The translations under genes and the position numbers were made by a program. From NCBI GenBank assembly GCA_023409695.1, contig JAEYQZ010000285.1, positions 1-8,752 on the forward strand: 8,752 bases of DNA, in the 5' to 3' direction. This DNA is from Methanobacteriota archaeon. GTDB taxonomy: Archaea > Methanobacteriota > Methanobacteria > Methanobacteriales > Methanobacteriaceae. The notes under the pieces were generated by a model that worked only from the letters and a program-made list of their open reading frames with translations, was not told the DNA's origin and searched no databases. This document shows, one piece after another, positions 4,402 to 8,752 of the stretch. Each line of letters starts with the position of its first letter. Within the stretch, counting starts at the first letter, position 1.

Positions 4402-6297
4402 GTGGAACTTACAAAAATCAAAGGCATCGGTGACAAACTAGCAAAGAAAATTGTTGACAGCTTCGGCAGCGAAGCAGACCTACAGACAGCAATCAGTAAC
4501 TTCGAAGTTGATAAACTTTCAGAAATTGAAGGCGTAAGTCAGGCTAAAGCCATAGAGATAATAAATGAAGCTTTAGGCAATCCAAGGGAAGAGTTCTTAA
4601 AGACAGAACAGGTCATCCAAATCTATGATGACATTATTGCCAGAATTCTTAAATACGCGAGTACCAAATATGGAAAAAACAGAGTTCTCTTAATTAGCCC
4701 CACAAAGGACACAGCAAAGATTCAGGAAAATCTAGATTTTGTAATGAATGCAAAGGAAACTGTATCAAGGCTTCCAGTAAATGAAATCAGTAACCTGCTT
4801 AAAAAAGTAAATCCATCTGGAAAAGACAAACCAAAATATGATCCATCAAGAGCCATACTTGTAGAGTCCAGAGAAGATTATAACCGGCTTATGGATCTAG
4901 ATCTGCACAAATACTCAACAATTATCACCGCAGAAGAGTTAGAAACTCTTGATGATTATGAATTCGTAGTTTATATATTCTCAACTGGACAAGTAGACCT
5001 TGATGATGCTTATAACATTGCTATGGTGACAGGTGATTCTCTAAACTATGAAATTGTCCCAGAAACTGTCCTTTCATATTACTACACAAATTACGAGCTT
5101 CTCTGCAATGTTTTGGAAATTAAAAATATTTTAGGGCGCAAATCTGCAATTGGAGAAGTTATAGAAATCCTTGACTCACTTGAATCAGCTAAAGTTGATG
5201 AAAGTATATTTGATGCAAGTGTTGAAGATGCAAAGAAAAAAGCCGATGAAAAGCTCGCTGAAAGTATTAAACAGGTTGACCTTAAAGGGGATGAAGTTTT
5301 AGCCCTTATGAATGAAGGAATGCCTGCTAAGATACAGAGCATATTTGACGAGGTAATAAAAGAAGCCAGAGATGAAATTAAAGATAAAACTGGATGTTCA
5401 TTTGACCCATTCATTCAAAAATACCCAATTGAAATTGATGAACAAGAACTTGAAAGAGTTAAAAAACAGGAAATCGCAAGACAGCACATAAATACATTTG
5501 ATAAAAAAGTAAAAGCCGCATCACGGCTCGTAACCATTAAAGAAGGGATTGAAGCAGAAATTCAGGAAATTCTGGAATTCGATTATGAGTTTGCACTGGG
5601 ATGTTTTGCATACTACTATAACTTAAATGCACCTCAAATCGGAGATGAATTCAATTTTAAAGGTGGGATCCACCTCAATCTAGCACTTGATAAAGAGATC
5701 AACATCCAAAAGATTGATTACTTCCTGAAAACTCCTGAAAATGTTGCACTTTTAACAGGGGCAAACAGCGGAGGTAAAACAACACTCCTTGAAACCCTTG
5801 CCCAGATTTCGATAATGGCACAGATGGGGCTCCCTGTTTGTGCGGGAGAAGCCACCGTCAAACTCATTGATGAAGTATATTTCTTCTCAAAGAAGCGTTC
5901 ACTTGATGCAGGAGCATTTGAATCATTCCTTAACACATTCATGCCTGTGGTAATTACAGACACACATAAACTTGTTTTACTTGACGAACTGGAAGCGATT
6001 ACAGAGCTTGAAGCTGCAGTTAAAATAATTGCAAGCTTTATAGACTTAATAAAAGATTCTAATTCTTATGCAGTCATTGTGACCCATATGGCACATGAGA
6101 TAATGAAATATATTGATGTCAGGGTTGACGGAATTGAAGCAAAAGGCCTTGATGATAACTACAATTTAATTGTAGACAGGACTCCTAGAATGAACTATCT
6201 TGCAAAAAGTACTCCAGAACTTATCCTTCGAATGATTTATGAGAAGTCTGATGGAAAGATGAAGGATATTTATGGCCAGATACTGGAGAAATTTTAA
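4402..6297 (+). CDS. MutS-related ATPase with N-terminal helix-hairpin-helix domain (631 aa)
   Basis: A DNA-binding ATPase of the MutS superfamily, closest in layout to MutS2-like archaeal proteins. Residues 1-60 hold two helix-hairpin-helix motifs (KIKGIGDKLAKKIV, 5-18, and EIEGVSQAKAIEII, 41-54), a non-specific DNA-binding unit. The middle (about 65-400) is highly charged and mostly helical, matching the lever/clamp region, with likely coiled coil near 250-300 and 335-400. The C-terminal ATPase has Walker A GANSGGKT (453-460), the SLDAGAFESFLN dimer-signature segment, Walker B LVLLDELE (524-531, Asp528-Glu529) and the switch His562 in VTHMAHE. There is no mismatch-recognition Phe-x-Glu domain and no C-terminal Smr nuclease domain, so classical mismatch repair is unlikely; a role in recombination or branched-DNA handling is inferred. 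GTG is the start, set by GGTGAT five bases upstream. It is longer on DNA binding and shorter at the C-terminus than bacterial MutS2. Confidence 0.88.
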   Translation: MELTKIKGIGDKLAKKIVDSFGSEADLQTAISNFEVDKLSEIEGVSQAKAIEIINEALGNPREEFLKTEQVIQIYDDIIARILKYASTKYGKNRVLLISPTKDTAKIQENLDFVMNAKETVSRLPVNEISNLLKKVNPSGKDKPKYDPSRAILVESREDYNRLMDLDLHKYSTIITAEELETLDDYEFVVYIFSTGQVDLDDAYNIAMVTGDSLNYEIVPETVLSYYYTNYELLCNVLEIKNILGRKSAIGEVIEILDSLESAKVDESIFDASVEDAKKKADEKLAESIKQVDLKGDEVLALMNEGMPAKIQSIFDEVIKEARDEIKDKTGCSFDPFIQKYPIEIDEQELERVKKQEIARQHINTFDKKVKAASRLVTIKEGIEAEIQEILEFDYEFALGCFAYYYNLNAPQIGDEFNFKGGIHLNLALDKEINIQKIDYFLKTPENVALLTGANSGGKTTLLETLAQISIMAQMGLPVCAGEATVKLIDEVYFFSKKRSLDAGAFESFLNTFMPVVITDTHKLVLLDELEAITELEAAVKIIASFIDLIKDSNSYAVIVTHMAHEIMKYIDVRVDGIEAKGLDDNYNLIVDRTPRMNYLAKSTPELILRMIYEKSDGKMKDIYGQILEKF

Positions 6298-6325
6298 TTT
6301 TTCATTTTTTAAATATTTTATTTTT
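6298..6325 (+). terminator. T-rich terminator after the MutS-like gene
   Basis: Right after the TAA come T5, T6 and then further T-runs (6298-6302, 6305-6310, 6317-6325 region) with no stem. This is the usual form of archaeal terminators in this window. Confidence 0.5.
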
Positions 6326-6332
6326 AAATAAA
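6323..6332 (+). promoter_or_regulatory. Possible promoter for the hairpin array and VOC gene
   Basis: TTTAAATAAA lies past the MutS-like terminator. A start near 6353 would make a leader of about 265 nt that contains the whole hairpin array before the VOC start codon. There is no room for a promoter between the last hairpin (6598) and the ATG (6620), so the array is probably transcribed with the gene unless a promoter lies inside it. Confidence 0.3.
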
Positions 6333-6401
6333 TTACAGCCAATCCGTAATAATATAGTCTCAAAAGTTCATAATAATATTGTAAAAAATTGTGGAGATTG
6401 A

Positions 6402-6598
6402 GAAAAATCTAAAAGATTTTTCGAACCTTTCGAAAATCATTTATTATTTTCGAATGCCCGAACACCATGTGTTCGACGACCCGAAAAATAGAAAACTATC
6501 AAAAAACCGTAGGTTTTTTGATGTTTACAAATCTGTGATTTGCAACCGTAAAAAATCAAAGATTTTTTACATGCCCCAAAATTTTTTTCAAAATTTTG
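6402..6598. repeat. Array of seven consecutive short-loop hairpins between the MutS-like and VOC genes
   Basis: Seven inverted repeats in 197 bp: HP1 6402-6422 (9-bp arms, AAA loop), HP2 6429-6454 (9 bp, 8-nt loop), HP3 6459-6475 (7 bp, CAT), HP4 6498-6522 (11 bp, GTA), HP5 6528-6542 (6 bp, TGT, extendable to 9 positions with one mismatch), HP6 6548-6570 (10 bp, AAA) and HP7 6577-6598 (9 bp, TTTC, extendable by three G-C pairs past a bulged A). All core stems are perfect. The order HP1-AACCT-HP2-ATGCCC-HP3 recurs as HP5-AACC-HP6-ATGCCC-HP7, which indicates a tandem duplication of a three-hairpin unit with changed stems. A plus-strand frame open from 6391 to 6630 is only a by-product of the palindromes. 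The element could be a structured leader RNA, an independent RNA, or a REP/MITE-like DNA repeat. Confidence 0.85.
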
Positions 6599-6606
6599 AG
6601 GGTTTT

Positions 6607-6612
6607 GGAGGG
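6607..6612 (+). promoter_or_regulatory. Ribosome binding site that sets the start of the VOC gene
   Basis: GGAGGG eight or so bases before the ATG at 6620 fixes that start over an in-frame upstream codon at 6596, which falls inside hairpin HP7. It is a GGAGG type site, unlike the GGTGA sites of the other genes. TTTTGG at 6603-6608 could pair with CCAAAA at 6576-6581, which would hide part of the site. Confidence 0.7.
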
Positions 6613-6619
6613 ATATATT

Positions 6620-6994
6620 ATGAAAGTTAAATACACCAATATTGCAGTTGAAAACCTGGATGAATCTGTAAAATTTTATACTGACGTATTAGGGTTTGAA
6701 GAAAACAGACGTTTCAATCCAGAAAAAGGAGTAACCATTGCTTTTTTAAAAGGAGAAGGAGATAGCATGCTTGAACTGACAGAAGGCATGGGAAACCTTG
6801 ATCCAGATATGAAAGATAAAAATGGACTTTTTATGGTAGGACTGGAAGTTTCGGATATGGATAAAACTGCACGAGAAATTCAGGATAAAGGTATAAAATT
6901 TACAAGAGGTCCTATTGATACACCTAACGGTACAAAAATAGCATTTTTTAAGGACCCTCAAGGAGTGCAGATTGAACTTATACAACCACCTTAA
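6620..6994 (+). CDS. VOC/glyoxalase-fold protein lacking the usual histidine metal ligands (124 aa)
   Basis: A small protein with two beta-alpha-beta-beta-beta modules of the vicinal oxygen chelate fold: module 1 about residues 1-56 (VKYTNIAVENLDESVKFYTDVLGF), module 2 about 70-122 (VGLEVSDM, then FFKDPQGVQIELIQ). It aligns without gaps at the start with glyoxalase I of E. coli. At the four metal-ligand positions it has Tyr5 in place of His, Glu52 (kept), Met72 in place of His, and Glu119 (kept). With both histidines gone it is unlikely to be an ordinary glyoxalase I; it may use another metal geometry, bind a ligand without catalysis, or act on another substrate. The ATG at 6620 is set by GGAGGG. 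The gene is followed by a T-tract and preceded directly by the seven-hairpin array, which may control its expression. Confidence 0.82.
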   Translation: MKVKYTNIAVENLDESVKFYTDVLGFEENRRFNPEKGVTIAFLKGEGDSMLELTEGMGNLDPDMKDKNGLFMVGLEVSDMDKTAREIQDKGIKFTRGPIDTPNGTKIAFFKDPQGVQIELIQPP

Positions 6995-7008
6995 TTTTTC
7001 TTTTTTTT
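6995..7008 (+). terminator. T-tract terminator of the VOC gene
   Basis: T5-C-T8 begins right after the TAA. It is a strong archaeal U-tract signal without a stem, and it separates the VOC gene from the next gene. Confidence 0.6.
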
Positions 7009-7063
7009 AAAATTAGTTTAAATTTGTCAATGAAATTACCAATTTTAATCTGTAGAATTAATT

Positions 7064-7074
7064 CTATATAAATA
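7064..7074 (+). promoter_or_regulatory. TATA box of the four-helix membrane protein gene
   Basis: CTATATAAATA lies after the VOC terminator. A start near 7094 gives a leader of about 70 nt before the ATG at 7164. The leader also holds a short frame starting with ATG at 7100. Confidence 0.45.
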
Positions 7075-7163
7075 ACTATTAATATTAATTAGGATATTAA
7101 TGAAATATAAGCAAAAAGAAACTTTTTTTCAAATTAAAAAAATAAATCACTGCAGGCAATATA

Positions 7164-7604
7164 ATGAATAGACCAAACAGGGCATCTATACGCCAGTATC
7201 TTGATACGCGTCTTATTGTGAGAGTTAGAATTTTCAGCATTATTTCCATTGTCATGTTATCTGTAATAGCATTTGAAATGTTAAGAGGTACAATTAACAT
7301 GTCTCTGGCTATAGCTGGAATATTTATGGGATTAGCTGTTGGTGTCATAGTCAGTAGAATGTTTAGACTGAGCTGGGATAAAGAAACCAAAAAAGTAATT
7401 GGAAATATGGACTGGATCGGTGCAGTGGTTCTTATATTTTATATAAGCTTCATGTTAACCCGGACACTACTTCTAGGATATTATGTACAGGGATCGCTTT
7501 TCCTGGCCATAGTTCTCAGCATTACAGCAGGTACCTTTATTGGCAGAGTAATGGGCACAAGACGCGGGATACGTAAAGTTTTGAATGCCTGGAAAATTTT
7601 ATGA
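7164..7604 (+). CDS. Four-helix integral membrane protein of unknown function (146 aa)
   Basis: I do not recognise a family with certainty. A basic cytoplasmic N-terminus (NRPNRASIRQYLDTR) is followed by four hydrophobic segments at about 19-40, 45-63, 83-106 and 109-127. A polar loop rich in Lys and Asp (about 66-82, LSWDKETKKVIGNMD) separates the two helix pairs, and the C-terminus is strongly basic (RVMGTRRGIRKVLNAWK). Positive ends and loop predict both termini and the middle loop inside the cell. The layout of two helical hairpins resembles small CcdC-like or DUF-type membrane proteins, but no diagnostic residue is seen. There is no clear GGTG ribosome binding site before the ATG at 7164. 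It has its own promoter and converges on the glycosyltransferase gene; a role with that enzyme is not supported. Confidence 0.72.
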   Translation: MNRPNRASIRQYLDTRLIVRVRIFSIISIVMLSVIAFEMLRGTINMSLAIAGIFMGLAVGVIVSRMFRLSWDKETKKVIGNMDWIGAVVLIFYISFMLTRTLLLGYYVQGSLFLAIVLSITAGTFIGRVMGTRRGIRKVLNAWKIL

Positions 7605-7654
7605 AAATTGCCGGGCATTTTGCAAAATTTTTAATTGAATTTTTTTGCCAAAGC

Positions 7655-7677
7655 CAGAAAAATTGATTCTTTTTCTG
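7655..7677. terminator. Bidirectional hairpin terminator between convergent genes
   Basis: CAGAAAAA (7655-7662) pairs with TTTTTCTG (7670-7677) around a 7-nt loop, giving a T-run for plus-strand transcripts and, from the complement of the A-run, for minus-strand ones. It lies between the ends of the membrane protein gene and the glycosyltransferase gene, 76 bp apart. An ATTTTGCAAAAT palindrome (7617-7628) sits upstream of it. Confidence 0.5.
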
Positions 7678-7679
7678 CA

Positions 7680-8752
7680 CTAAACTACTTCTGAATCAGT
7701 TTGAGAGCCACTAACTATCTCTTCATCCATATCTTCATATCCTCTGTGATGAGTTTTTGCCCAATGTCTTTCTTTTCGTGTAATCATCCCTGCAAAAGCT
7801 GTAAAGAATAAAGGCAAAAGGTACAGACAGTAGGCCCAGTATTCTATAGATCTATAAATTATAACATGTGGAAGTGCTTTTTCCCTATATAAGCCAATGA
7901 ACAATGATGGGAAAAACGCGAAAGTTGACAAAACTCCTATAGCAACTGGAGCGCCGAAATGGAATTGCATAATATTTCCTATTTGGAGTATAAAAACCAC
8001 ATACCCTACCATCACAAATGCAATAAGCAGAAGGAAGAAAAGTTGTTCTATGGCATTTATTTTCTTATAAAGAGGGATAGATGCATTCATTATTTTTGTA
8101 AGATAAACAAATAACGTTTCAAGATTTCCTGTCGCCCACCTTATTCTCTGCCTAAAGAAAAGGTCCCACTGAGGGACGGCTTCCTGATAGACAACGGCGT
8201 CTCCACAGTAGCGAATTTTATAACCGTTCATAATGAGTTTAACACTCATGTTCAGGTCTTCTGTGACCGCAAATCCATCCCATCCCCCAATCTCATTTAT
8301 AGCTTTCTTTGTGGCTATCTGGCCATTACCTCCTAAAAATGCATTTTTACCCATTATATCCTTTGCTCGAAGTATCACATTTCCAAATATAGCAAATTCA
8401 ACCTCTTGCATAGCTGTTAAAAGGTTTTCATTACGATTGTACATCCTAACCCTGGCCTGTACACCTTCAACACCATCCTCGTTCAGGTAAGGTATTATCA
8501 TCTTCAAAAAATCAGGTCCAATACGTGCATCTGCATCGAAAACTGCTATTATGTCACCTTTACATAACTCTAAACCATCATTAAGAACATAACCTTTACC
8601 TTTTCCGGAGCGCGGTGGTTTTCTGGTTACAATCTTCATAAACTTGAACTCTTTTTTGAGCTCTCTCAGTACAGCTGCAGTGTTATCAGTGGACCCATCA
8701 TTTATAACAATTATTTCATAGTTCCGCTTATCTTCAAGATAGTAATCAAGTT
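7680..8752 (-). CDS. Processive family 2 glycosyltransferase, membrane-bound; N-terminus cut by window edge
   Basis: The frame stays open to the right edge, giving 356 visible codons; an internal ATG at 8639 is not the start because conserved GT2 sequence continues upstream of it. Visible residues show IIVINDGSTD (13-22, nucleotide binding), a Lys-rich KGKGYVLNDG (about 50-60), the DxD motif DAD (72-74), GGNG (140-143), TED (163-165, catalytic base region) and QRIRW (201-205, the Q-x-x-R-W motif of processive enzymes). After this come three membrane segments at about 234-258, 267-289 and 303-324, then a cytoplasmic acidic tail. This matches cellulose synthase, hyaluronan synthase and PgaC/IcaA-like enzymes, which join UDP-sugars into a polysaccharide while exporting it. 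The product is unknown; in a methanogen a surface polysaccharide or glycolipid is a fair inference. An N-terminal membrane segment probably lies off the window. Confidence 0.92.
   Translation of the reverse strand, partial: LDYYLEDKRNYEIIVINDGSTDNTAAVLRELKKEFKFMKIVTRKPPRSGKGKGYVLNDGLELCKGDIIAVFDADARIGPDFLKMIIPYLNEDGVEGVQARVRMYNRNENLLTAMQEVEFAIFGNVILRAKDIMGKNAFLGGNGQIATKKAINEIGGWDGFAVTEDLNMSVKLIMNGYKIRYCGDAVVYQEAVPQWDLFFRQRIRWATGNLETLFVYLTKIMNASIPLYKKINAIEQLFFLLLIAFVMVGYVVFILQIGNIMQFHFGAPVAIGVLSTFAFFPSLFIGLYREKALPHVIIYRSIEYWAYCLYLLPLFFTAFAGMITRKERHWAKTHHRGYEDMDEEIVSGSQTDSEVV

Noticed and set aside
5091..5963. Minus-strand frames of 107 and 81 codons inside the MutS-like gene (5091-5414, 5718-5963)
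   Set aside because: They are antisense shadows of a well-supported gene, rich in Ser and without ribosome sites or known domains.
6166..6363. Minus-strand frame of 65 codons across the end of the MutS-like gene
   Set aside because: Antisense to the gene end and terminator, with no start signal and no recognisable product.
6402..6598. CRISPR array
   Set aside because: The palindromes have different sequences and irregular spacing; there are no identical repeats with equal spacers.
6391..6630. Open plus-strand frame of 79 codons between the MutS-like and VOC genes
   Set aside because: It spans the hairpin array exactly, starts at a GTG without a ribosome site and overlaps the VOC start. Its residues simply translate the palindromes.
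6746..7390. Minus-strand frames inside the VOC gene (6746-6985) and the four-helix membrane gene (7097-7390)
   Set aside because: Both are antisense to genes with better starts, composition and structure.
8233..8490. Plus-strand frame of 85 codons inside the glycosyltransferase gene
   Set aside because: Antisense to conserved GT2 motifs, so it is a shadow.

Overview
The window is AT-rich with compact genes. Translation starts carry archaeal-type ribosome binding sites (GGTGA/GGTGAT), several genes have a TATA box about 25 bp ahead of a plausible transcription start, and genes tend to end in bare T-tracts. Together with an archaeal MutS-like ATPase, two NifX-type cofactor proteins, a small 2[4Fe-4S] ferredoxin and a TauE/SafE permease, this points to a methanogenic euryarchaeon, most likely Methanobacterium or a close relative. 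The genus is inferred from gene content and style; no marker gene in the window proves it.

Layout. From 1 to 1941 everything is on the minus strand: the start of a secreted chagasin-like protease inhibitor (cut by the window edge), an aromatic-rich secreted protein of unknown function, a ferredoxin ending in a clear hairpin terminator, and two neighbouring NifX/NifY-type proteins that form an operon and may be co-transcribed with the ferredoxin. A 475-bp gap (1942-2419) separates this block from a tiny plus-strand gene for a 35-residue membrane protein. The gap holds two exact copies of a 17-bp palindrome-containing motif, one on each side's promoter. Next, on the minus strand, come an acidic protein of unknown function and a TauE/SafE permease.

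From 3903 to 4401 is a non-coding stretch with an unusual group of hairpins, followed on the plus strand by a 631-residue HhH plus MutS-type ATPase. Then comes a non-coding array of seven consecutive hairpins (6402-6598) ending directly at the ribosome binding site of a small VOC-fold protein, followed by a four-helix membrane protein. The right end is a convergent minus-strand processive family 2 glycosyltransferase, cut by the window edge.

The most notable finding is the hairpin elements. The array in front of the VOC gene and the cluster in front of the MutS-like gene share their linkers (TGTTT, AACCGT or AACCT, ATGC) and order of hairpins, while the stem sequences differ with pairing kept. 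This looks like a dispersed, structure-conserved repeat family rather than chance palindromes. Whether it acts as RNA (leader or regulator) or as DNA (REP/MITE-like element) cannot be decided from the sequence alone.
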